Source: Acidovorax sp. (GTDB lineage Bacteria; Pseudomonadota; Gammaproteobacteria; Burkholderiales; Burkholderiaceae_C). From it: a DNA stretch of 64,000 nt. Position 1 is the stretch's first letter. Each line of letters starts with the position of its first letter. Position numbers and translations under genes: made by a program. The notes under the pieces are model-generated. The model was not told the DNA's origin. It did no database searches and worked only from the letters and a program-made list of their open reading frames with translations. Positions 16,728 to 24,278 of the stretch are shown here, in pieces. Location: contig NZ_JAJTBB010000022.1 in the NCBI RefSeq assembly GCF_021287135.1, positions 1-64,000 of the forward strand, written 5' to 3'.

Positions 16728-17566
16728 TACAGCCCGGAGAGCATGGCAACCTTGTCGCCGTGCAGCGGCGCCGCGGTGGCCGGGGCTGCCACCGGCACCG
16801 ACAGCGCAGGCGCCTGGGTGGACAGCACGGGCGGCGGCGCGGTCGGCATGGAGCGGCCGTTGGCCACTTGGCGCAGCCGGAAATGCTCGGCCATCACTTT
16901 CGCCGCATAGCCGCCATCGTCGGCCTGGTTGCCCGCACCCACATAAAAGCGCAAGCCGCCTTCGACCGAGCCGGCGCGGGCGATGCACTCTTGCAGCACC
17001 TTCGCGCCCACGCGCAGGTTGCTCACCGGGTCGAACGCCGCAAACTGCCCGCCAAAGTTCTGGTACTTGTCCGTGTGGACCGTGGTCATGACCTGCATGA
17101 GCCCCTGGGCGCCCACCGCGCTTTGCGCGAAGGGATTGAAGCTGGACTCGATGGCCATGATGGCCAGGATGAGCGTGGGGTCGATCTTGGTGCGCGCACC
17201 AATGTCATAAGCCTCGGACACGAGAACGCTCAGCGGCTCGGGCGCGACACGGTACTTCTTGCTGAGCCAGAACGCGACGGCCGCTTGCTCCTTGGGCAGA
17301 TCCTTGGGATTGCCCGCCGTGGCGCGTTCGCTGGCCTCCGGCTCGATGGGCATGCCCAGCATCTGGACCTGGCGCGCCTGCAGCCAGTTCATCAGCTCGG
17401 TTTCGCCGGCTTCGCGCAAGTCGGGCCGTGCCGTGAGGGTGATCACGACAAAAGCCACAGCCAGGCCGATGAGCGCAAAGCTGTTGTGGGTGATTTCAAG
17501 AAAACCTTCGGTCACATCGGACACAAAAGTCCGCACGCCGGAGATCAATTTTCCTGACGCTGTCAT
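16727..17566 (-). CDS. Membrane-anchored lytic transglycosylase (SLT domain)
   Basis: A 279-residue protein with one N-terminal membrane span (about residues 28-47) and a periplasmic SLT domain (about 105-235). The catalytic glutamate is E140 in AIESSFNP, followed by GAQGLMQVM and the Y-V-G-A-G-N segment. It should cleave peptidoglycan glycan strands to 1,6-anhydromuropeptides. The C-terminus is alanine/proline-rich. The ATG at 17566 has AAGGAAGAG a few bases upstream and is clearly better than a GTG seven codons earlier. It has a strong promoter and a structured leader of about 180 bases. Confidence 0.9.
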   Translation of the reverse strand: MTASGKLISGVRTFVSDVTEGFLEITHNSFALIGLAVAFVVITLTARPDLREAGETELMNWLQARQVQMLGMPIEPEASERATAGNPKDLPKEQAAVAFWLSKKYRVAPEPLSVLVSEAYDIGARTKIDPTLILAIMAIESSFNPFAQSAVGAQGLMQVMTTVHTDKYQNFGGQFAAFDPVSNLRVGAKVLQECIARAGSVEGGLRFYVGAGNQADDGGYAAKVMAEHFRLRQVANGRSMPTAPPPVLSTQAPALSVPVAAPATAAPLHGDKVAMLSGL

Positions 17567-17756
17567 AGCTCTTCCTTTCTGAGGCACCGCAAAAGCGGGG
17601 CCGCCCTGGAGGGCGGTCGGGTCTCTGCGGGTCGCCTGGATTGGTACGCCATCAAGTGCGGCGGCTCATCTGCGATGGGCGTGGGGCCTGCACTGACTTA
17701 GCCGGGGTCGGCAGCGAGGGTAGGTGGTTACCAGCCCCGGTTTTTGGGGCTGGCGG
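17567..17756 (-). ncRNA. Structured 5' leader of the transglycosylase gene, unidentified
   Basis: The transcript predicted from the promoter at 17757-17786 starts near 17750 and runs about 180 bases before the ATG. The DNA at its start forms an 8-bp hairpin, CCAGCCCC with GGGGCTGG (17731-17753). Further GC-rich pairings follow, including GCCCTCC/GGAGGGC next to the ribosome site. Such length and pairing fit a cis-regulatory RNA, but I cannot match it to a known riboswitch class. Confidence 0.4.
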
Positions 17757-17786
17757 ATTCTAGAAGTTCACTAAATGCAGAGTCAA
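17757..17786 (-). promoter_or_regulatory. Sigma-70 promoter of the transglycosylase gene
   Basis: On the minus strand TTGACT (forward 17781-17786) and TAGAAT (forward 17757-17762) are separated by 18 bases in an AT-rich stretch unusual for this window. Both hexamers differ from consensus at one position. Transcription should start near 17750. Confidence 0.75.
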
Positions 17787-17937
17787 TACTAACATTTCAA
17801 TTTTTAAGATCGATAAGTTATGAAAAATCTGTAAGAAAACCCAGGTTTTGGGCGTAAAAAGGCTGCGGGTTTCCGTGTGTCGGCGTGGCCCGCTTGCCAA
17901 ATTCAATCGCCCCTTCAGACACCATTGAAAACGCGGG

Positions 17938-18202
17938 TTGAGTTGGCTTGCGGGGTTTGGTAAGGTGCAGGTGCCTGTAGTTTTCAGGCATCGCCAGACG
18001 AAGTCAGTCTCCCTCCGATGGGCATGCAGTGCCCCTGGTGCAGCAGGCGCGGCTTTCCCTGGCAAACCCCTGGAGGCAATACCTTGCCTCCCCGCCATGT
18101 GGACGTTCATCTCCGCATGCGGACTGATGGCAAAGACCGTTGTGTCAGCCGTCAAGCCCGGTGGGCAGGCCTTGAGCCCCGCCCACCGGGCTTTCTGTTT
18201 TT
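17938..18202 (+). ncRNA. Candidate small RNA with own promoter and terminator
   Basis: The 929-base gap 17567-18495 has no convincing protein gene. On the plus strand TTGAGT (17938-17943), a 17-base spacer and TAAGGT (17961-17966) form a possible promoter. From about 17973 the sequence offers successive stems: GCCTG/CAGGC, GGGCA/TGCCC, GGAGGCAA with TTGCCTCC, and GCCAT/ATGGC. It ends in a 13-bp terminator stem. The expected RNA is about 230 bases. I compared it by memory with 6S, SRP and tmRNA and saw no match. The 290 bases after it, up to the DUF349 gene, hold only that gene's leader. Confidence 0.45.
18154..18202 (+). terminator. Strong intrinsic terminator
   Basis: AAGCCCGGTGGGC (18154-18166) pairs perfectly with GCCCACCGGGCTT (18181-18193) and is followed by TCTGTTTTT. 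No protein gene lies upstream on this strand, which points to a non-coding transcript. Confidence 0.85.
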
Positions 18203-18495
18203 CACGCCAGCCTTCTGCGGCAGCCTGCGGCGGAAGGCGAGGCGCGTGGTGATAATGGAGCGGCGCGCTCGCGCTGCAGCCGATTGCCCGGCTGGGAGCC
18301 GTGCCGGCCCACAGTCGCCGCGCAGCAGTTTTGTGCCAGGTCACTCTCTCGGGCCGGGCGTGCGCACGCCGCGCCGCCTGGAGGCCAAACCCGGTGAAAA
18401 TAGCAGCTTTGTGACCCTGGCGCTGGCTAGTCAGCCGGGGTGGCCGCAAGGCCGCGCCCTGGGTGGCGCGCCTTCCTTTGTCATCCACTGGACCC

Positions 18496-21216
18496 ATGTT
18501 TCCTTTTTTTTCCCGCAGCAAAATGTCCGACGCATCTGAAGTGAACCCGGCCCCGGCCAAAACCCATGAGCCGCATCCACTCGATGCGCTGACAGGCGGC
18601 GCTTTTTCCGCCGCCACCTCCGGGGAGCGGGCCTCCCGCATTCGCGAGTGGCTGGCCACCCAGCCCGCGCCCGAGCAGCTGCAGGAGGTGTTCAAGGAGC
18701 TGAGCGGACGCGACAAGGGGGCTGCGCGCGCTGTGCGCGAGCGCCTGGACGAACTCCGCCGCGCCAAGGGCCAGGAGGTGATTGCCGCGGAGTGGGCGGA
18801 AAAGGCGCAGGCCTTGCTCGCCGCGCCCAAGCTCAATATTGCAGACGCCCTGGCCTGGCAGCGCGACGCCGCGAAGGCGGGAGCGCCGCTGTCGCGCGAG
18901 CCGCTGTCCGTGCTCAAGGTGCAGCTGTCCGACCGCGTCAAGGTCATCGAAGACCTGCAGCACCGCGTGCAGGTGCAGCGCGAGGCCGCCGTGCTTCTGG
19001 CGCAGCGTATTGAAGTGCTGTCCACCAAGCCCTGGCGCGACGCCCAGGGCGCGGTTGACCTGTTGCGCGCTGACGTGGCCCGCTGGCAGGAGCAGGCGCA
19101 GGAACTCGTGGGCGATGCCAGCTGGGTGAGCGTGGAAGCACGCTTTCCGCCGCTGCTGGACGCCTCGCGCACCCAGTTGCTGGTGGTGTGGGATGCTTTC
19201 CAGGCGGCACTGGCCCAGGCCGCCGCCGCGGCGGAGGATGCCAACGCACCGCTGCCTCCCGTGCCCGTGTGGGCGGACGAGCTGCGGGCTGCGCGCGGGC
19301 TGCCCACCGAGGCAGCGCTCGCCGCGGCAGCTGCGGCACCCAAGGCTCCGCGTGCCGCCAAGCCCAAGGTGGCGCCCGAGGTGGTCGAAAAGGCCGTGCA
19401 AAGCGTGCGGGAGGCCCTGGCCGTCCTCGAAAAGGAAACCGCCGAGGGCCATGGCAAGGCCAGTTCCGGCGCCGCCGCGGCCTTGCGGGCCGTGCTCAAG
19501 GTCCATGGCCGGCACATCGACAACGCCCTGGAGCAGCAGGTCCACACGGCGCTGGTGGCTGCAGGCGAGTTGCAGGGCTGGCAGCGCTGGAGCGCCGACC
19601 AGGTCCGCGAGGAACTGGTGGCCAAGGCCGAGGCACTGCTCAACCGCCCCGAGGGCCAAGCCCTGGGCGGCCGCAAGATGCAGGAAACCTTGCGCGCCCT
19701 GCGCGACCAGTGGAAGCAGGCAGATCAGGGCGGCGCGCCCAACCATGCACTGTGGAAGAAGTTTGACGAAGCCTGCAATGCAGCGCACAAGGTGGTGGAG
19801 GTGTGGCTGGACAAGATCCGCACCGAGGCCGCCGAGCACAAGGCGCAGCGCCTGGCGCTGATTGAAGAGGTCAAGGCCTGGGCGCAGGAACACGGCGCCT
19901 CGGGGGACTGGAAGGCCATCAACCGGGCGCTGCACCAGTTCGGAGACCGCTGGCGCGAGGGCGGCCACGTGGGGGAAAAGATCTTTGCCGAGTTGCAGCC
20001 CCTGTGGAAGCAGGCCATTGCTGCTGCGGCGGCGCCGCTCGAAGCAGCCCAGAAGGAAAGCCTGGCCCGCCGCCACGCGATGATCGAAGAGGCCACTGCC
20101 CTGGGTGCTGCGGCGGCCCTGCGCATTGATGCGGTGAAGGCCCTGCAGCAGCGCTGGCAGGCGGAGGCCCAGTCGGTGCCGCTGGACCGCAAGCACGAGC
20201 AGAAATTGTGGGATGCGTTCCGCAAGCCGATCGACGAAGCCTTCCACCGCAAGTCGGCGGACCGCGAACGTGCCGACACCGAATTGAGCGTGCGTGACCG
20301 TGCGGTGCTTGACGCTTCCAAGGCGCTCGAAGCGGCCAACGCGACCGGGGACGCCCAGCAGATCCGTGCGGCCATGCAGGCCCTGGAGGCCGCGCTGCGC
20401 GGACAAGCCCAGGCGCAGGAGGCCGCGGCGGCGGCTGCGGCCACTTCCAGCGGCGCGTCCGCTGCACCCGCCGAACCAGCTGCCGAGGGCGCCGCAGAGA
20501 GTGCGGAGCCATCGCAGGCGGCTGCTGCGGCCCCTGCCAAGCCGGCGGTGCGGCCCGTGGTGGCGGTGCGGGGCGATGATCGCCCGGGGATGAAAAAAGA
20601 CGCGCCGGCGCCGGCCGGCCGCGGCGCGCGCCCCGGTGACCGCCGTGACGGCCGCCCTGGCGACCGTGACGCCGGCCGTGGCGCGCGGGCGGAAGGCCGG
20701 TTTGGCGACCGCGGCGGCCGCTTCGGCGATCGAGGTGCAGCCCAGGAAGACCGTGGCCCCCGCCTGGGCGATGCGGCGTTCCGAGCCCAGCGGGAGGCCA
20801 TGGAGCACGCACAGCTGGCGTTGAAGAAGCTGGCGGCGCAAGCCCATGGCGAGGCGCTGACCCAGTTGCTGACCGCCTGGGAAAAGCGCGATGCGGCCCT
20901 GGTGCCCGCAGCGGCCGACCTGGGAGGCGCTGTGGCGGCGCCGGCGCGCAGCGCCTGGGTGCAGGCCCTGTCGTCCGGCCCCCAGGGGGACGCGGCAGAA
21001 GCGCTGTTGCGCCTGGAAATGGCGGCCGAAGTGCCCACGCCCGCGGAGCACATTGCGGCCCGGCGCATGCTGCAACTGCAGCTGCTGACCCGCCGCAACG
21101 ACCCCGCACCCGCGCAGACGTGGGGGCAGGACGTGGCCCGGGTGCTGGCCAGCGCCAGCGACGCGGGCAGCGCCCGCCGTTTGCAGAATGTCCTGAAGGC
21201 GCTGCTGCGCAAGTAG
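18496..21216 (+). CDS. DUF349 repeat protein
   Basis: A protein of about 906 residues built from several DUF349 helical repeats (segments such as LRDQWKQADQGGAPNHALWKKF and LQQRWQAEAQSV, with repeated W-x-x-A and L-W-D-A-F patterns) across about residues 60-640. After these comes an Ala/Pro-rich linker and an Arg/Gly/Asp-rich segment (about 700-760, repeated FGDRGG and RPGDR), which often binds nucleic acid. The C-terminal 150 residues are helical. The function of DUF349 proteins is not established. Two start ATGs (18496 and 18523) are possible. Alternating charged helices suggest coiled coils. Confidence 0.8.
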   Translation: MFPFFSRSKMSDASEVNPAPAKTHEPHPLDALTGGAFSAATSGERASRIREWLATQPAPEQLQEVFKELSGRDKGAARAVRERLDELRRAKGQEVIAAEWAEKAQALLAAPKLNIADALAWQRDAAKAGAPLSREPLSVLKVQLSDRVKVIEDLQHRVQVQREAAVLLAQRIEVLSTKPWRDAQGAVDLLRADVARWQEQAQELVGDASWVSVEARFPPLLDASRTQLLVVWDAFQAALAQAAAAAEDANAPLPPVPVWADELRAARGLPTEAALAAAAAAPKAPRAAKPKVAPEVVEKAVQSVREALAVLEKETAEGHGKASSGAAAALRAVLKVHGRHIDNALEQQVHTALVAAGELQGWQRWSADQVREELVAKAEALLNRPEGQALGGRKMQETLRALRDQWKQADQGGAPNHALWKKFDEACNAAHKVVEVWLDKIRTEAAEHKAQRLALIEEVKAWAQEHGASGDWKAINRALHQFGDRWREGGHVGEKIFAELQPLWKQAIAAAAAPLEAAQKESLARRHAMIEEATALGAAAALRIDAVKALQQRWQAEAQSVPLDRKHEQKLWDAFRKPIDEAFHRKSADRERADTELSVRDRAVLDASKALEAANATGDAQQIRAAMQALEAALRGQAQAQEAAAAAAATSSGASAAPAEPAAEGAAESAEPSQAAAAAPAKPAVRPVVAVRGDDRPGMKKDAPAPAGRGARPGDRRDGRPGDRDAGRGARAEGRFGDRGGRFGDRGAAQEDRGPRLGDAAFRAQREAMEHAQLALKKLAAQAHGEALTQLLTAWEKRDAALVPAAADLGGAVAAPARSAWVQALSSGPQGDAAEALLRLEMAAEVPTPAEHIAARRMLQLQLLTRRNDPAPAQTWGQDVARVLASASDAGSARRLQNVLKALLRK

Positions 21217-21332
21217 GGCGCCGGCCAGCCGGTCGGGGAATGGAGGTGCCGCTGCCGGGCGGCGGCACCGCGCTGCATCAGGGGGGGGGCGCCCGATGGC
21301 CTGATGCCCCAACGGCCGTGCAAAAGCAAAAA

Positions 21333-21359
21333 AGCCGCTGCGGATGCAGCGGCTTTTTA
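21333..21359. terminator. Bidirectional terminator between the DUF349 gene and tRNA-Leu
   Basis: AGCCGCTGC (21333-21341) and GCAGCGGCT (21346-21354) form a 9-bp stem with GGAT loop. T residues follow on the plus strand and A residues precede it, so it can end transcription from both sides: the DUF349 gene and the first tRNA-Leu. Confidence 0.85.
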
Positions 21360-21365
21360 ATGTTG

Positions 21366-21450
<85 letters not shown>

Positions 21451-21467
21451 TTTCAGATCAGCCTCGA

Positions 21468-21497
21468 ATTATAGAGCAAATTTTTCGGTGGTTTGAA
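21468..21497 (-). promoter_or_regulatory. Promoter of the first tRNA-Leu
   Basis: A perfect TATAAT on the minus strand (forward 21468-21473) lies 17 bases before the tRNA 5' end, with a weak TTCAAA at -35 distance (forward 21492-21497). The second tRNA has TACAAT (forward 21752-21757) at nearly the same distance, so each copy probably has its own promoter. Confidence 0.6.
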
Positions 21498-21583
21498 AAC
21501 TTGCCGAAGAAATTCTGAAAAAGTGCGAACCGCCGTGTTGGGTGGGCTCCTGCCTCGGTGCGGAACGCCGGGGACCACAAAGC

Positions 21584-21609
21584 AAAAAGCCGCTGTGGTC
21601 GCAGCGGCT
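21584..21609 (-). terminator. Terminator of the second tRNA-Leu
   Basis: The stem AGCCGCTG/CAGCGGCT is followed, on the minus strand, by TTTTGCTTT (forward 21584-21587 and beyond). Its stem sequence is nearly the same as the terminator of the first copy, as expected if tRNA and terminator were duplicated together. Confidence 0.8.
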
Positions 21610-21648
21610 CTTTAATTTTGAAAACCTGCATCAGGCTCTCGTTAAACT

Positions 21649-21733
<85 letters not shown>

Positions 21734-21797
21734 ATTTCAGGAAAGACTTAGATTGTATATCAAAAAAACCATCCCCGGATCGCAACCGTCTGCGCAT

Positions 21798-24089
21798 GTG
21801 TCGCAAGAGATCGAAGGCAGCGTGCAGGGGCACCGTGATGGGCACGGGTTCGTCATCCGCGACGACGGCGAAGGTGACATCTACATCCCCCCCAACGAAA
21901 TGCGGGCCGTGCTGCACAAGGACCGGGTGCGCGTGCGCATCGTGCGGCAGGACCGCCGCGGCCGCCCGGAAGGCCGCGTTGTGGAAATCATCGAACGCCC
22001 GCCGCAGCCCATCATTGGCCGGCTGCTGCAGGAAAGTGGCGTGTGGCTGGTCGCGCCGGAGGACAAGCGCTACGGCCAGGATGTGCTGATTCCCAAGGGC
22101 GCGACGGGCGCCGCCAAGCCGGGGCAGGTGGTGGTGGTTGAATTGACCGAACCGCCCGCCCTGTTCGGCCAGCCCGTGGGCCGCATCACCGAAGTGCTGG
22201 GAGAAGTGGATGACCCCGGCATGGAGATCGAGATCGCCGTGCGCAAGTACGGCGTGCCGCACGAGTTTTCCGAGGCCTGCCTGGCCGAGGCGAAGGCGCT
22301 GCCCGACAAGGTGCGCGCACAGGACAAGAAGCGCCGCGTGGACCTGACCGATGTGCCCCTGGTCACCATCGACGGCGAAGACGCCCGCGACTTCGACGAT
22401 GCCGTGTATTGCGAGCCTGCTAAGGTGGGCCGCAGCAAGGGCTGGCGCCTGCTGGTGGCCATTGCCGACGTGAGCCATTACGTGGAGACCGGCAGCCCCA
22501 TCGACATCGACGCCTACGACCGCGCCACCAGCGTGTACTTTCCGCGCCGCGTGATCCCCATGCTGCCCGAGAAGCTCAGCAACGGCCTGTGCTCGCTGAA
22601 CCCCGAGGTGGAGCGCCTGTGCATGGTGTGCGACATGCTGATCACCGCCAAGGGCGAGATCCACGCCTACCAGTTCTACCCGGCCGTGATGTTCAGCCAC
22701 GCGCGTTTCACGTACACCGAGGTGGCGGCCATCCTGGCCAACACGCGCGGGCCCGAGGCCAGCAAGCGCAAGGACCGCGTGAAGGACCTGCTGAACCTGC
22801 ACGACGTGTACCGAGCACTGCTGATTGCCCGCCAGCAGCGCGGCGCGGTGGACTTTGAAACGACCGAGACGCAGATCGTCTGCGACGAGAACGGCCGCAT
22901 CGAGAAGATCGTGCCCCGCACCCGCAACGACGCGCACAAGCTCATCGAAGAGGCCATGCTGGCCGCCAACGTGTGCAGCGCCGACTTCATCGCCCAGGGC
23001 GGCCAGCCGGGCCTGTTCCGCGTGCACGAAGGCCCCACGCCGGAGAAGCAGGAGATCCTGCGCAACTACCTCAAGGCCATGGCCGTAGGGATGACGATCG
23101 GCGACAACCCCAAGCCGGCCGAGTTCCAGGCCATTGCCACGGCCACCAAGGAGCGGCCCGACGCGCAGCAGATCCACACCATGCTGCTGCGTTCCATGCA
23201 GCAGGCCATCTACACGCCCATCAACAGCGGCCACTTCGGCCTGGCGTTCGAGGCTTACACGCACTTCACCAGTCCCATCCGCCGCTATCCGGACCTGCTG
23301 GTGCACCGCGTGATCAAGGCCATCCTGAACAAGACCCGCTACCAGCTGCCCACGCTGCCCACGCCGGGCGAGGCCCATGCCAAGCTGGCCAAGCGCCTTG
23401 CCGCGCGCGTGGCGGCCCCGGGCACCAAGCTGCGCCGCGAAGACGCCAAGCCGGCCAGCCGCGACACCCAGGCCTGGGAGGCCGCCGGCCTGCACTGCAG
23501 CGCCAACGAGCGCCGCGCCGACGAGGCCAGCCGCGACGTGGAAGCCTGGCTCAAGTGCAAGTACATGCGCGAGCACCTGGGCGAGGAATACAGCGGCGTG
23601 GTCAGCGCCGCCACCAGCTTCGGCATCTTCGTCACGCTGGATGCGATGTATGTGGAAGGGCTGGTGCACATCACCGAACTGGGCGGCGAGTACTTCAAGT
23701 TCGACGAGGCGCGCCAGGAACTGCGCGGCGAGCGCACGGGCATCCGCTACTCCATTGGCACCCGCGTGCGCGTACAGGTGAGCCGCGTGGACCTGGACGG
23801 CCGCAAGATCGACTTCCGCCTGGTGCGCGAAGGCGAAGAGCTGCTGGGCCGTGCGCTCAAGGACAAGGGCATGGGCAGCGAGGGTGGCAGCGGCGGTGCC
23901 CGCAAGGCTGGGGGCGGGCGCAAGGCCGGCAAGGCCGACAAGCCTGCGGCCCCCAGTGCCTCCGAATTGGCCGGTCTGACGCGCGAGCGCGCCGCGCGTT
24001 CGCCAGCGCCAACGCGCAAGGCGCCCGCAAAGATGCCGGCCGCCGGCAAGCCCGGCAAGGGCAAGGCGCGCAAGCCACGCCGCGGGTGA
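21798..24089 (+). CDS. rnr: Ribonuclease R
   Basis: A 763-residue 3'-5' exoribonuclease of the RNB family, which degrades structured RNA. Cold-shock domains lie near the start (GSVQGHRDGHGFV and later), the RNB catalytic motif is VTIDGEDARDFDDAV (Asp cluster), HFTSPIRRYPDLLVH is intact, and an S1 domain (SGVVSAATSFGIFVTLD) is followed by a Lys/Ala-rich tail. The frame stays open through the tRNA gene upstream, but no protein-like sequence is there. I chose GTG 21798, just before the first family-like residues. The N-terminal winged-helix domain of most RNase R proteins is absent. Confidence 0.93.
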   Translation: MSQEIEGSVQGHRDGHGFVIRDDGEGDIYIPPNEMRAVLHKDRVRVRIVRQDRRGRPEGRVVEIIERPPQPIIGRLLQESGVWLVAPEDKRYGQDVLIPKGATGAAKPGQVVVVELTEPPALFGQPVGRITEVLGEVDDPGMEIEIAVRKYGVPHEFSEACLAEAKALPDKVRAQDKKRRVDLTDVPLVTIDGEDARDFDDAVYCEPAKVGRSKGWRLLVAIADVSHYVETGSPIDIDAYDRATSVYFPRRVIPMLPEKLSNGLCSLNPEVERLCMVCDMLITAKGEIHAYQFYPAVMFSHARFTYTEVAAILANTRGPEASKRKDRVKDLLNLHDVYRALLIARQQRGAVDFETTETQIVCDENGRIEKIVPRTRNDAHKLIEEAMLAANVCSADFIAQGGQPGLFRVHEGPTPEKQEILRNYLKAMAVGMTIGDNPKPAEFQAIATATKERPDAQQIHTMLLRSMQQAIYTPINSGHFGLAFEAYTHFTSPIRRYPDLLVHRVIKAILNKTRYQLPTLPTPGEAHAKLAKRLAARVAAPGTKLRREDAKPASRDTQAWEAAGLHCSANERRADEASRDVEAWLKCKYMREHLGEEYSGVVSAATSFGIFVTLDAMYVEGLVHITELGGEYFKFDEARQELRGERTGIRYSIGTRVRVQVSRVDLDGRKIDFRLVREGEELLGRALKDKGMGSEGGSGGARKAGGGRKAGKADKPAAPSASELAGLTRERAARSPAPTRKAPAKMPAAGKPGKGKARKPRRG

Positions 24090-24123
24090 ACGGCGGCTGA
24101 GAGCCCATCCAGGCGCGAGATTC

Positions 24124-24180
24124 GCTATTGTTTTTATAGCTGCTTGCGCTTGATGGATAAGGCCTGGAGGCCATTTTCAT
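24124..24180. repeat. Dispersed GCTAT/ATAGC repeat, copy 4
   Basis: The best copy: GCTATTGTTTTTATAGC (a palindrome with a T-rich loop), then TGCTTGCGCTTGATGG, then AAGGCCTGGAGGCCATTTT. It lies between the convergent rnr and nnr genes. The 98 bases that follow, to the nnr stop, are GC-rich without a gene. Confidence 0.75.
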
Positions 24181-24278
24181 CCCTGTTCCGACTCCCGGGG
24201 CGGCTCTGCCGTCCCTCCCTGCGCTGCGGGCGCCAGGCGGCGCAGGGTCTGCGCGCCCTGCGGGAGGGGCGTGGCGTG

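Noticed and set aside
17600..17753. Similarity of the transglycosylase leader region to cyclic-di-GMP (GEMM) or ydaO riboswitches
   Set aside because: Only short strings such as GGTAGGT and TTACC match, on the wrong strand for the gene, and the required core was not found.
17938..18252. A 104-codon plus-strand frame in the gap before the DUF349 gene
   Set aside because: It passes through the perfect terminator stem, has no ribosome site and resembles no protein.
17760..19676. A Ser/Ala-rich minus-strand frame across the non-coding gap and the DUF349 gene
   Set aside because: It covers the strong terminator and the promoter of the transglycosylase gene, and its composition is typical antisense.
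24181..24278. GC-rich inverted segments after the rnr/nnr repeat as a terminator
   Set aside because: Pairing is imperfect and no T-run follows on either strand.
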